Of a stretch of DNA of 64,000 bases, positions 22,601 through 33,900 are shown piece by piece. The translations under genes were made by a program, and so were the position numbers. Origin of the DNA: Oscarella lobularis (lineage: Eukaryota; Porifera; Homoscleromorpha; Homosclerophorida; Oscarellidae); NCBI RefSeq assembly GCF_947507565.1, contig NC_089182.1, positions 1,798,001 to 1,862,000 on the forward strand, given 5' to 3'. The notes below the pieces were generated by a model that saw only the letters and a list, made by a program, of their open reading frames with translations, had not been told where the DNA came from and did no database searches. Positions within the stretch are counted from its first letter, which is position 1. Each line of letters opens with the position of its first letter.

Positions 22601-22809
22601 CCGAAATACGAAATATTGTGAAGAACGTGATGGCTACTTTTCCTGATTGTCTTGGCGGTAAGCATAGGAAAAGGCTTACGTCGCAATCAACATTTTCTCT
22701 CACGTTAGGTGGGGAAGAAGAAGAAGTTTTTGGCGATTTATTTGTTGCAGCGGGAGGAGTTGGCAACGCCATCTCCGTTTTAGTCAGCGATTTGTCTGAC
22801 AACAAGTAG
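19630..22809 (+). CDS. DMD: Short dystrophin (WW, EF-hand-like, ZZ, coiled coil)
   Basis: A multi-exon gene for the dystroglycan-binding C-terminal half of dystrophin. The first ATG in the open frame (19630; upstream in-frame stop at 19501) gives MPGIEESDKSSGHDTMDGWE. Then come a complete WW domain (GWERAE...PYYIN...QWDHP), EF-hand-like segments (RFIAYKTAMKLRAVQKF, LMLNWLLNVYD, EPQAIVWLPTMHRL), and a ZZ zinc finger (VKCNECKTYPMVGFRFR...CQSCFFSGC). These are followed by TSSGEDVKDFARVLRNKL and a paired-helix coiled coil (KERLEARIDVVEEHNRQL ... QLQRLRHILQE) ending at TAG 22807-22809. No spectrin repeats or actin-binding domain precede it, since TE sequence lies directly upstream, so this resembles short Dp71-type products but keeps a full WW. 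It would act at the plasma membrane in the dystroglycan complex. Alternative naming as a dystrophin/utrophin ancestor is equally fair. Confidence 0.92.
21374..21395. repeat. (TA)n microsatellite in a dystrophin intron
   Basis: A run of eleven TA units lies in the short intron between the ZZ-domain exon and the exon encoding TSSGEDVKDF. A comparable (TA)n tract is at about 5908-5924 in a HEATR1 intron. Confidence 0.9.
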
Positions 22810-23094
22810 TCGCCGATTTACAGCGCAGCAATTTATGATCTGAATAAGAACCATGTTAGAACTAAGGGGCGGTGTGTCACGAAAATTTTTTCGCTGTTAT
22901 TTGTAGAGTTCTGTTAGTTCAAGGAACATTTCCATGCATTTAGCTTTTAATCTAGGCACTACAAGTAAAAATCGGTGCAGGAAAATTTTGGTTTTTTTCG
23001 AGCGCGAGTGCGCGTACTCGCGTACTCGCGTGCGCATCGACTACAAAGAGACGCGTAAATCGTTTAGCGCGAGTACTGAAAAGGATCTTGGGAA

Positions 23095-24401
23095 ATGGAA
23101 GGGATCGGCTGTCGCGTCGTTCGCGGTCCGGACTGGAAGTGGGGCAAGCAAGACGGCGGCGACGGTCACGTCGGCACGGTGCGAAGCTTCGAAACGACCG
23201 AAGAAGTCGTCGTCGTGTGGGACAACGGCACGGCGGCGAACTATCGCTGCTTCGGCTCGTACGACCTTCGCGTGCTCGACAGCGCTCCGTCGGGAATTCG
23301 TCACGAAGGCGCGACGTGCTACGGCTGTCGAATGCAGCCCGTCATCGGCACGCGATGGAAATGTCTCGACTGTTTCGATTGCGATCTTTGCTCGGCTTGC
23401 TACCACGCCGACAAGCACACTCTCAAGCACCGATTCGCTCGTATCACTGTACCCGGGTCAGACAGGTGAAGCGAATGAAAAATAAAACGCCCTTTCGCTT
23501 TCGCGTGACTTTTCTTTTTCTCCCTAGAGTCGTAATGGATTCGCGGAAGCGCAGTAAGAAAGTCCACTACAAGGGCCTTTATTCCGGCGCGCGCGTCGTT
23601 CGCGGCGTCGATTGGCAGTGGGAAGACCAAGACGGTGAGCGATCGTCGAAAGAAAAACTCGCGAGGTTCTTTCGAACGAATCTTTGTGTCCGTGACGTCA
23701 TAGGTGGTGTCGGTCGTCGCGGTCGCGTCACCGAGATTCAGGATTGGAGTGCGACGAGTCCTCGCAGCGCCGCCTACGTGCTCTGGGACGTCGGAACGAA
23801 GAATTTGTATCGGGTCGGATTCGAAGGAATGGTATACATCTATATATAGAATTTTCTTCTGATTATTTATATTACGTCTTATAGTCCGATTTGAAGTGCG
23901 TCGATCACGTGAAGGGCGGGTCGTATTACCGCGATCATTTGTCTTTGCTCGGTGGGACAGGGGGGGAGGGGGGCGTTTTCTTTATTATTATAATTGAGTT
24001 CTGGTCTCGTGTTTTGGCTACGTGTAGGTGACGTCATTGGACCCGTCGAATCTCCCGTGAGCATAGGCGATCGCGTCAAGGTCGACTTGGATTTGGAAAT
24101 TGTTCAGTCGTTGCAGCACGGTCACGGCGGATGGACGGACGGAATGGCAGAGGTGAAGAGATAGCGCCCTAGAAAGAAAGAGAAAAAAAATCATGGTTTT
24201 TTTCAGACTCTGGGAGTTGTCGGCACCGTCGTCGGCATCGACGAAGACAACGACGTCGTTGTGACGTATCCAAGTGGAAACAGGTCTAAAAAGTATAGAG
24301 GAAACGTTTTCGCTTATCCCTAATCTTATAACTAAAAAGATGGACGTTCAATCCTGCCATCGTCACGCGAGTCGTCTCGTCCGGAGTCCGACGAGCTCAT
24401 C

Positions 24402-24450
<49 letters not shown>

Positions 24451-27400
24451 AGCGCGATTGCCGGCGGCGATTCCCTCTTTACGTCAGAATCGAGTTGGAC
24501 GCTGGGCGCCGGCGTCGGCATCAGCATCGCCGACACCGGCCGAAGTCGAAGTGGGCGGCGACGGTAGCGGCGCCGGCGCTATACAAGTCGGCGACGTTGT
24601 GCAGATTGGAGTCGAATTAGACGAGATAAAGCTACTTCAAAGGAACCACGGCGAGTGGGCCGACTCGATGCTACCGGTAAAGGCGGCGGGCGATAGACCA
24701 CCGAGAACTCGTCCTATAGTCGTACGTATAGACACTGGGAAAAGTCGGAAAAGTAGTTCAAATCTACGACGACGGCGATCTCAAGGTGAGAAGATCGTTC
24801 TTTCTGTATTCCCGCGTCTCATTCTCTGCTCCTCTTGCGCGCAGGTGGAAGTGTTGGGACAAGCGTGGACGTACAATCCGCTAGCCGTCACAAAGCTCGC
24901 CGCCGTCTCGTCGAACGCGGCGGCGTCAACAGGTGGGACGAACGCTAATAGGAATGAGTTTACACATGTCCTCACCAGCTGCTTCACATAAAATAAACTA
25001 AAGTATAGTATGGTATATTCAGTAGTTAGAAACGTCCTAAATGCGGTGTTAGTTCGCCTAACTACCTCGCTGTGCTGTGTAAATGTACAATAGCCTTTTA
25101 CTATGCAAAGTGCTTTACCGCAGCGTAGTGTAAATACTCTATAGTACTCGTTTTGTTAGAACCTTTGTCCGGTGTGCTGAAAAAGATGTTCGAGACGCAC
25201 ATCTCCGACGATCCGGCCGAGGAACTCGTCAAGGCGGCGGCGACCGGCGATTTGGACGCGGTCGAAGGAGCGCTCGAAAATCCTTCGAACAATGTGAGGA
25301 GAGAGGACGAACAACGACGAAAAAATAATGACTTTCTTTTCTCCTCTTTCGCTTTCGAAGGTCAACAGCGTTTTCGCTGGCGTCTGCCCTCTTCACGCGG
25401 CGTGTCAGAACGGGCACAAGAGCGTCGTGGGCTACCTCATTGGCAAAGGAGCCGACATCGAGATTGAAGTACGCAAAGAGAGAGAGCGAGAAATTCTCCA
25501 CTATGATATTTCGTTTCGTAGGACAAGGACGGCGATCGAGCAATTCATCATGCCTGCTTTGGCGACGAGCCGGAAATAGTCGAACTTCTCGCCGGCGCCG
25601 GCGCCGATTTAAATGTTCGAAATCGACGGAAAAAGGGCGCGTTGCACATAGCCGTCGGACAGGGTCACATCGCCGTCGTCAAAGTTCTACTCAAGCATAA
25701 ATGCCACGCAAGTCGACAAGTGGGTTCTCTTTGCCCGTGGACATTCGACTGGTTCATTTCTTTTTGCTTCAGGACGGCGACGGGGACACTCCCCTTCACG
25801 AGGCCATAGCCAAACGAAAGGACGAAGCCGTCGCTTTGCTGATGGACGCCAAAGCCGATTTGGAAGTGACGAATAATCACGGTTTTAATCCCATTCATCA
25901 TGCCGCTCTACGCGGGAACTCGTCGTAAGGGCGAATATACGCAAAACGATGTATTTTGAAACTCTAAGCTGAGCTTTTCTCAGTGCCATGCGAATCGTTT
26001 TGTCGAAGATGAGTCGCCTGTGGCTTGTGAACGAGAAAAAAGACGACGGATACACGGCCTTGCACTTGGCCTCCTTGAACAATCACATAGAAGTGGCTGA
26101 GCTGCTTCTGGCAATGGTGAGTGCATATATTCTATTTATCTTATGCAAGTATTTTGCGCAGGGCAAAGCGAATCGTGACGTGCAGAACAGCCAGCTCGAG
26201 ACGCCGCTCCACCTGGCAGTAGAAAGACAGCATCTTCAGTTAGTCAAAGTGAGATAAAAAGAACGACGACGATAAATTTTTCAATTGTTTCCTCCATCGT
26301 GACGTGTTTTCTCTTAGCTCCTGGTGCGGTCCGGTGCCAAGGTGAACATACCGGAACGCGACGGCGACACGCCGCTTCACGGCGCCCTTCGTCATCACAC
26401 TCTATCTCAACTGAAACAACTCACCGACACGCAGAACGTCGACAAGGTCGGACAGAAAAACGTGACGATAGTCACCCTCCCTAATCTCTCGTTCAGCTTC
26501 TCGTCGGCGTCGGAGCGTCGTCGGACAAGAAGAGCGGCGCTTCCATAGCGACGTTTCTCGTTCAGAACGGTGCCGACGTGCACGTGACGAACAAAAAAGG
26601 TCAAACGCCGCTGGATTTATGCGCCGATCCCAATCTGGCTCGATCGCTGAAACGGACGGCGCAGGATCAGTCGCCCGTGGTCAGCGGAAAGCGGACGGAG
26701 ATTTTGACGCCCGACCTGACCGAATGTATGGTGTGTTCGGATAATCGGCGTGACACGCTTTTCGGTCCGTGCGGGCACGTCGCCTGCTGCTCGACGTGTT
26801 CGCCTCGCGTAAAGAAATGCTTGATATGCAAGCAGCCTGTTCAGTCAAGAACAAAGGTTTGTTGGGTGGGGGGGACGTCGGAATTTTGCCAGCCATCGCC
26901 GTCTGTCCAGATTGAAGAATGCGTGGTTTGTTCGGACAAGCCGGCGGCCGTTCTTTTTGAACCGTGCGGGCACATGTGCGCATGCGAAGGTGAGAAAATC
27001 AATCAAAGTTCTTATTTGTCTTGGAAGAAAATTGTGTGCGTTTGTTTCTCAGGTTGCGCCGGTCTGATGAAGAAGTGCGTTCAGTGTAGAGTTGTCATCG
27101 AAAAGTCTATACCATTCCACGTCTGCTGTGGAAGCAAAGGTTTGTTCATGTCAATTTTTGGGGGGTCGTTTTAACGTTAATCTTGATTGCGTAGATTTGG
27201 CTGAGCAAGACTTGTCCTTGCTGGACGACGCGGAGATTGAGACACTTCAGCAGCAGCTGCAAGACATGAAAGACCAGGTGCGACGAAAGTCTCAGCAGTG
27301 AGTGTTTGCTCACGTTTGATTCTTTTCAGACCCAATGCCCCGTTTGCATGGATCGTCGTAAGAACGTCATCTTTCTCTGTGGCCACGGTACTTGTCAAGT

Positions 27401-27470
27401 ATGCGGGGATCGAATGCGCGAGTGTCCCATCTGTAGAAAAGCCATTAATCAGCGCATCCTTTTATTTTGA
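23095..27470 (+). CDS. MIB1: E3 ubiquitin ligase Mind bomb 1
   Basis: MIB1 ubiquitinates Notch ligands to drive their endocytosis. Domains in order: MIB/HERC2 ([18 protein letters not shown]), ZZ finger ([19 protein letters not shown]...CSACY), second MIB/HERC2 ([18 protein letters not shown]), MIB repeats ([38 protein letters not shown]), and about eight ankyrin repeats (for example [36 protein letters not shown]). Three RINGs follow: [36 protein letters not shown], and the terminal [20 protein letters not shown]...[15 protein letters not shown]. Three RINGs and the ILLF-type end identify MIB1 rather than MIB2. The start [12 protein letters not shown] at ATG 23095 needs no upstream exon. A 16-glycine tract interrupts the region between the two MIB repeats. 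It lies 285 bp downstream of dystrophin. Confidence 0.95.
24404..24451. repeat. Coding (GGC)15-GGA polyglycine tract in MIB1
   Basis: Fifteen pure GGC codons plus GGA encode 16 glycines in frame within the MIB1 coding exon, between [14 protein letters not shown] and the alanine/proline-rich linker that leads to the second MIB repeat. A pure trinucleotide run suggests length polymorphism. Confidence 0.9.
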
Positions 27471-27704
27471 TTTTGCCCTATATGATTTGCACTCTATTCT
27501 ATTAGTTAACTGTTAGTTGCGTTTCTGGACTACTCTAAGGTTTCACGCCTTTTTGCTAGCCAGGCGCTTTCGGGTTTAGTCACTTTTCTAGAAAGACTAA
27601 TTACGGTGTTTGTCCTGAACGCAAAAATTCAAAAGTACCGTTAGTAGTAGTAGTAGTGGTAGTAGTAGTAGCAGTAGCAGCAGCAGCAGTAGCAGCAACG
27701 CCCA
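27471..27704. repeat. MIB1 3' flank and (AGT/AGC)n microsatellite
   Basis: After the MIB1 stop there is no recognisable gene. From 27642 to 27698 lies an imperfect AGT/AGC trinucleotide tract, directly upstream of a small ATG frame at 27705. Confidence 0.7.
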
Positions 27705-27880
27705 ATGAGCGAGGCAGCTGAACAGCTACTCCCTTCTGATGTCAGCATTCAAGTGAAGCAGGTATGATTCTCTTTTCTTTGTGTCTTTTTTGTTCTGTAT
27801 AGGATCAAAGGATCATACCGACGAGGTCGATGAAGAGCTTTCCGATGTCTTCATTCACCCCTGGGCTCCGGGGTGACTAA
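27705..27880 (+). CDS. Possible small two-exon ORF (unrecognised)
   Basis: ATG at 27705 opens MSEAAEQLLPSDVSIQVKQ, ending at a good donor (CAG|GTATGA). An acceptor at about 27803 (TGTATAG) continues the frame to TAA at 27878. An alternative acceptor (CCGACGAG) gives the more acidic VDEELSDVFIHPWAPG and stops a few bases earlier. AATAAA occurs just after (about 27884). It could be a tiny gene, an upstream exon of the USP locus, or chance. I recognise no family. Confidence 0.25.
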
Positions 27881-28263
27881 ATAAAACCGGCCCAACTCTG
27901 TTGCCACGAGGTTTAAAATTGGCTCACCTGTGATGAGGGTTATGCAGTGCACCCTCCCCCCTCCAGGACTGCGGTGGGTAAAAAAGTGGTCCCCCTGGAA
28001 TCAGGCTGCCAGCGCTCACATCCGAGACTGTCCAGTCCCAGGCGTCTGAGCCAAGAGAATAAACGGGCTCTAACTCCGACCGAGGGGAGTATGGAGTGAC
28101 CCCCACGAAGCCTGTGCAGGCAGGTGAACAGCGAAAGGTGAGGAGACCCATGCGCAAAAAAATGCTTCTTCCGGTTTATTTCCGGGTTTATCGAAATACA
28201 TTTTATGTGACGTCATTATCTGGTAATCATAGCCAACTGATCATAGCCCGTATAAAAGCGACA
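27881..28263. other. GC-rich unexplained block before the USP gene (possible retroelement piece or structured RNA)
   Basis: No convincing coding frame is present. Composition changes sharply (CCCTCCCCCCTCCAGG near 27950; GGAGTGACCCCCACGAAGCC near 28093), and there are complementary segments such as GGCTCACCTG (27921) and CAGGTGAAC (28120). The text around GGTGACTAAATAAAACCGGC followed by TGTTGCCACGAGGTTTAAAA reads like a 5' segment of a non-LTR element or SINE, but I cannot name it. It does not match U1, U2 or SRP RNA as I know them. The last ~100 nt must also hold the USP gene promoter. Confidence 0.35.
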
Positions 28264-30732
28264 ATGTCTGCTCGATTTGTTCAGCAGACAAGCGTTGACT
28301 CCGTATACCAGACGATGGGCCCTCTATCGAATAAGGGACTGAAAAATCCGTCGGGAGACAACAACTGCTTTCTCAATTCGTCGATCCAAGTGCGAGAGAG
28401 AACGCGCTTGGTTGACGTCATCCTCCTAGGCTTGCCCGTAGATTCTCTGGCATTTGGACGTCTTCCGAAGAAGCTTTCGGCACGTGCACGTCGAATCGCC
28501 TCGCGAGAAATGCCAACTGGGCAAAGCTTGCGTCGTTTGTTCGCTGGAAGTAGGGCGCGACTCGGCAGAGTCTATCCTATATTTCCCATTTCCTTCAGGT
28601 GATGTTCACCCAGTATCAGCACAGCCAAATGACCGTCTTACCGCCCGATGTGATGCGACAGGCGATGGCTCACAGTTTTGCGGTGCGCAAGCGCAAATAA
28701 TAAAAATTATGACGTCAATTATTACCTTTGGGTGTAGCATCAGAATCGATTTCAGCTCGGCGTGATGGACGACGGAGCAGAGTGCTACGTGAAGCTCCTC
28801 TCGTCTTTCCTATATCAAAAATAATTCTAATAATGGCTATTTTTCATTAGGAACACATTCTCAGCTGTGTTCACCGTCACTTGAATCCTCGCGAAGACGA
28901 CACCCAAATTCCGTGCACGTTGTCCCACTGCATCACCCATCGGAAGTTTGCCATGGACATACTAGAAAACGTTGGCAATATAATTTACAATAAAAATCTC
29001 ACCAACCGCTTTTCCTCAGTATAACTGCTCCTTCTGCCAATCAACATCAGAGCCATTTGTCTATGAGCAGATAATCAATTACGTGTCCGTCTTCTCTTTG
29101 ATGTAGGAAGAAAACCAGCTCCGATTTTCTCCGTCCTTGTACTTTTTTCAAATTTTTGCAGAGCTCAGCACACGGCCAATAGCAAAGGAAGTCGTCAGGC
29201 AACGTTCGGAGAGAATCTATACAAGAGCGGATCATCAGGGCAATATCAAGTCTGCCAAAATGTATGGCTTATCATGAATACTGCACTTGTGGTTGTCGTG
29301 ACGCAATTGGGGTTCCCATATGTATTACTTTCGTTATCGCACTGATTGTCCTGTTTTTACAAGCGAATCCTTACTTCTTGTTTATTGTTTAGCCTTCTTG
29401 CCGACAATTTATTGGCATCCAGAAGACGCTGCTCAACCAGCCTGATGTTTGTACGGTTTATTTTTCCCCCGTTCCACCCCACGTACAAATATTCTTTCCT
29501 CTCGCCAGTGAGCATAGGTCTCGTGTGGGACACGGACTGCGCCAGCAAAGATCAAATATCTCAAGTAGCCCATATGATTGATACAAGTATTAGACTCAGC
29601 GAGGTCTCAGCGTCTAATGGAAGAGAATACATTACACCCCCGAGAGCCCATCTTTTGCAGGTTTTTAACACTGCCCACCCATCGACAAGGGAAGAAAACG
29701 AGTACGTCTTGGTCGCCCTGATGGCCTACTACGGGATGCATTATTCTACCTACTGCTTTCATACCAAACAAGAAGCGTGGATCTACTTCGATGACAGTCG
29801 CTTTCGAAAGGTAACGACGGAGATGAGGTACGGGCTGGCTTGAGTCGATCTTTTCCTATATAGGTTGGTTCCTCTTGGGATCTCGTCGTGAAGGAATGCC
29901 TAAAGGGTCACTACCAACCTCTGCTCCTCGTCTACGCCCGTCGATCGGCGACGCCCGTTCCGCGCGTTGATGCAGCGCCGCCTGTTCCGCGCGTTGATGC
30001 AGCGCCGCCTGTTCCGCGCGTCGATGCAGCGCCGCCACCGACGACGACGACGACGACGACGACGACGATGACTCGGAGCGTGCCAAGCGCTCCGCCGGAA
30101 GATCTGATGACTTTTCACGGTGAGGGAGGGGAGGACATTTTGCATCTACTTTCGCGTGTTTTTAGAGCCGGAGACTGAAAGCGGTGGCGTCGACGCGACG
30201 AAGGACGATAAGACGGATGATCTCATAGCAACTGCGCAAGAAAAGGAGCGTGCCGGCGATCTCGACGGTGCACTTGATTCGTACGCTCAAGCCTTCAGTG
30301 AGTCTATATTCGAGTTGTCGTCGCCCCTTCTTCTTCATCGCTCTTTCTCGCAGAAAGCTACAACGAGACGATAGCCCGTCTCCCGGCGGAGTCTAGTCTG
30401 ACGACGGTGGAAGAGAAGCGAGATCGATGCCGTCTGCGAGCGAAAAGCTTGGCGCGGAAATTAGGAATTCATCGGCAAAAGACAGTCGACAAGACGAGCA
30501 GAGAATTCGCAGCGACACCGCAGACGGCACCTAAAGCAAAGTAAGTATACATTGTCAGTGCGGTTAATGAATAGTTGTGGCTAGTGCTGCCTGCTTTAGC
30601 GCTGGACCTGCAACAATAGCCGACAAAACAGTATCGAAGTGCGAGCTGTGCGGTGCGACTACTTTATACTTGGTTAGAGGGATGTGCGCTCTGTGTCGCT
30701 ACAACAAAACTCAAAAACGTCCCGCTCCGTAG
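28264..30732 (+). CDS. USP53/54-like ubiquitin C-terminal hydrolase with C-terminal MIT-like and zinc-knuckle segments
   Basis: Multi-exon. The N-terminus has SNKGLKNPSGDNNCFLNSSIQ, the Cys-box with the catalytic cysteine. Then come VLWHLDVFRRSFRH, KACVVCSLEVMFTQYQHS, GVMDDGAECYE.HIL, CITHRKFAMDILEQYNC, a zinc-ribbon region, IQKTLLNQPDV.SIGLVWDTD, and the His box YGMHYSTYCFHTKQEAWIYFDD. Together these match the USP53/USP54 group; both Cys and His of the triad appear present. Beyond the catalytic domain lie three PVPRVDAAP repeats, a threonine run, a helical segment AQEKERAGDLDGALDSYAQAF resembling an MIT domain, and a CELCGATT...GMCALC zinc knuckle before TAG at 30730. Human USP53/54 tails are quite different. 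It is convergent with ADAMTS-A 228 bp away. Confidence 0.85.
29954..30034. repeat. Three 27-bp coding tandem units in the USP gene
   Basis: Units 29954-29980, 29981-30007 and 30008-30034 differ by one or two bases and encode PVPRVDAAP three times, followed by an ACG run (about 30038-30066) encoding threonines. A recent in-frame tandem expansion. Confidence 0.95.
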
Positions 30733-30740
30733 TTGGGCGT

Positions 30741-30766
30741 GGGGGGGGGGGGGGGGGGGGGGGGGG
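30741..30766. repeat. 26-base G homopolymer
   Basis: An uninterrupted run of G starts 9 bp after the USP stop codon, in the 3' UTR. Length may be unreliable in the assembly. Confidence 0.9.
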
Positions 30767-30960
30767 AGCTATTTTAGGCGAATGTCTTACTACGTACGTT
30801 CGCATACCATTTTGTATACGATATGATTATGATTAAACATTCGGTAGATAAATTTAGACGGCTTATTGCATGGCCATCCGGATTTGTCCAGTATAATAAT
30901 AGCAGCAATCTTTTTTTGCATTTGAAGTGTTTGCGTGCATGCCTGTGGTGTTGGCAAACC

Positions 30961-33900
30961 TCATCTCGTAGCGAGGCAAGACTGGCAGCAATCACGCTCA
31001 GAAAAGTACGACATGTCTGATGAGTCGCATATCCACGAGCCGACCGTCGCTAGAACCGTCCGGCAGTAGTATTCGCTTTCGTCTCGACATTCTATCACAA
31101 ACAATAAAAAACAAAAAAAATTAATTTTTTAACGATTTTTTACGTAGTCTGTTTACCCCGCGGCGGACACGACGGCATGCTGCATCCTCTGACGGCGGAC
31201 GGCAGTAAGACAGACGCGCATTCGGACATCGCCACTTCTTTCTCCGTTACCGTCGATTGGCAAACGAAACTCTTCCACTGTTTCCCCTCGCCGCAAGTGA
31301 TCGAACACTACATACGCCACGAACAGCGTTGCATAAAATTAACCACAGACGTACGCGCGACGGACGAACCGGTTGCCAGCCGTTATCGACCCAAGTCCCT
31401 GTAGGACAACTCTGGATCTCGCACTTCTTTTTCTTCTTCGGCTTCCTCTCGGACGAGCAACGTCGCTTGCTCACCTTCTTCGGTCCGCCGCGTCTCGCGT
31501 CGCGATCCTCGACGCAAGTCACGACGCGTCGTCGTTGGCCGACGCCGCACGACGCACTGCACGTCGTCCACTCGCCCGACTGCCAACGAGGTTCGCACGG
31601 CTGTACATTGCAGTCGCGAGACGCAGTCGGCGTCTCGCCGCCGCCGCACAGGCTCGAAGCGACGGGAAAACCGGTTGCCGTTTCCTTGCAGACGAGCTGG
31701 CGAGTCTGGCGACCGCCGCCGCAACTTCGCGGGCACGCCGACCATTCGGTGTACGTCCAAACGTAGTCGTGACGAAGGGAGATCGAATCCGATCGACGAT
31801 CGAGCTGATAGCGATATGATACGTTGACCGCGTTTTCTTGGACGAGGACCTGCGCATGAAAAAATATACCGCGTAGGCTGTGTGAATTGGCGCGTCGTGT
31901 GTTTTTCTCACCATAATATGTAAGGGTCTTAGCGTCGGTCCCTTTATGAAAATCGTCTCCGAATGGTCGTGATTTCGCTGGTAGATGACGGACGCTCCAT
32001 CGGCCGAGTAAATTCCCGAATTCGCGATCGCTTGGCCGTTGAAGAAGAAATTCGAGTGGAGACCGCTTTTCAGCGCTACGAAGGTTGGAAGAGTCGCTTC
32101 GATCAATTCTCCGCTCTTTTTTTCACCTACCTAGATAATTCGAACTGTTCTCTTCCTCCACGCGAATTCGCGAAGCGCCAGCGGGAACCCGAACAACGAG
32201 ACGATGAATAAAACGAACTAGTCGTACACGTACAGAAGAGCGCTAGAGAAATGCAACGTCGTGACGACTTTCGTATACCGCGAGTGTAACGACGAAGAAA
32301 ACGACCCGAAACGCTTGCGCAGCTACTGCCGTTGCCGCCGCAGACGCCGCAGTCGTCAATTTCGCACCTTATTCTCTAAGCGCGCCGCACGAAAAGCTAG
32401 ACAAACGCGGACAGCGAGCTCGGCGTCTTACCACGCACTTGCCCTGCACGCACACGTGCTGATCGTCGTTGCCGCACGCTAAACCGTCAGGGGCTCTGTC
32501 GGCCAGTTTCACCGGTTCGCGGGCTCGAACGCACCAGACTTGACATTGAAGTCGGGGATCTAGAGAAAAGTCGTTAAAACGCCACTCGATGAATTACTTC
32601 CTCTACCTAGATGAAGGTACGGTTTCCAATGACTGTTGTACGAGGCGCACGTGACTTGGCGACTGGTATCCGAACCAGGAGGACACGCCTGAAAAAAAAG
32701 ATGCATTAGCCTTCAAAACTCTCTTTGTCTATCTCCCGTACCTGGATGTGGCACAAGCGATACTGGAACGATTTGCCAGAGCACCTGTAGGCAAATGTCT
32801 CTTATACGTATTTGGGACTGGATCTCGTGTATCTCGGACATACTTTAAGCTCTTGCACCGTCGTCGTCGTTTCTGCACACCCCTGCCGCACGACATTGAG
32901 CAGGAATCGTATTTTGACCAGGAGCTCCACACCTCTGGAACGCAATGACCGTTTACGCATACCTGAGTCAATCAGCTCAGTATAGTGACAGCCGAGTTCT
33001 CCCACATAACGTTACCGACGTCTTATTACAAGCCATTCCATCTGGCGCTAGCAATGACGTTTTTGTGCACGTAACGCCTCCATCGAGAGAGCACGTCAAA
33101 GAAGAACAAACGTCGTCGTCGTCGTCGCCAGAGCCCTAAAAATGAAAGCAAAGTGTAACAAAATGTATAGAAAAGTCACTATATACCGATCTGTTGCATT
33201 CCGTCGCTAAAGATCCGTAAAACTCACGACAAACCGCAATTTTGCTCGTCGGCTTTGACGACGTGACGACTACTTTCTCTAAACAGCTGCCACCAGCCGA
33301 GCTTCAAATTATCGAGTTTATTTTGAGAAGAAAAAACAGGATGACAGATGCTGGACTTACCGCAAAAATTCATCGAAAGCCATTCGACTGCAAGACGACC
33401 AATCGGTCGGCCAAAATGAATGAGGAATTTTCTCGCCCATGATTTGCGGTCGACAGCCCGCCGGCTCGTCGTGGGGCATTCCAAATCTAACATCGGCATG
33501 CGAATGGGTTCCCTCGTTTACGAATTCGTTTACGTTATACGTACGTGTGGCCTAGTTCATGAGCTATCGTGCGACCGAGGTCGAAGTCGTCCGCGTCGCG
33601 ACTGACAGCGCAGGCTCGGTTGGCGTCGCACGCGCCGCCGGCGAACGCGGCGCCAAGCGTGCCCGCCTCGTTGCACACGGATCGCCTTTAGGAGATCGAG
33701 GGAGCTGCGCGGACCTCGCGAGAAAAAAAAGGGCTGCACGCTGTTACCTGGTCAGTAAAAGAGCGACGTCGTGGTCGCTTTCGTTGCGCTGCAGGCGGGA
33801 TCTCGTCCATTGGCAGAAATCGGTCACTGATTGCTCAGCAGTCAATTCTTCGCTTTCCTTTATGGGACTTCCACTGGATAAGATGACAAGCCGAGAGACG

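Noticed and set aside
27900-28150. U1/U2 snRNA, SRP RNA or spliced-leader RNA gene
   Set aside because: Fragments such as CCTCCAGGACTGC recall the U2 3' end, but the order, Sm-site and conserved 5' sequences do not match; left as unexplained.
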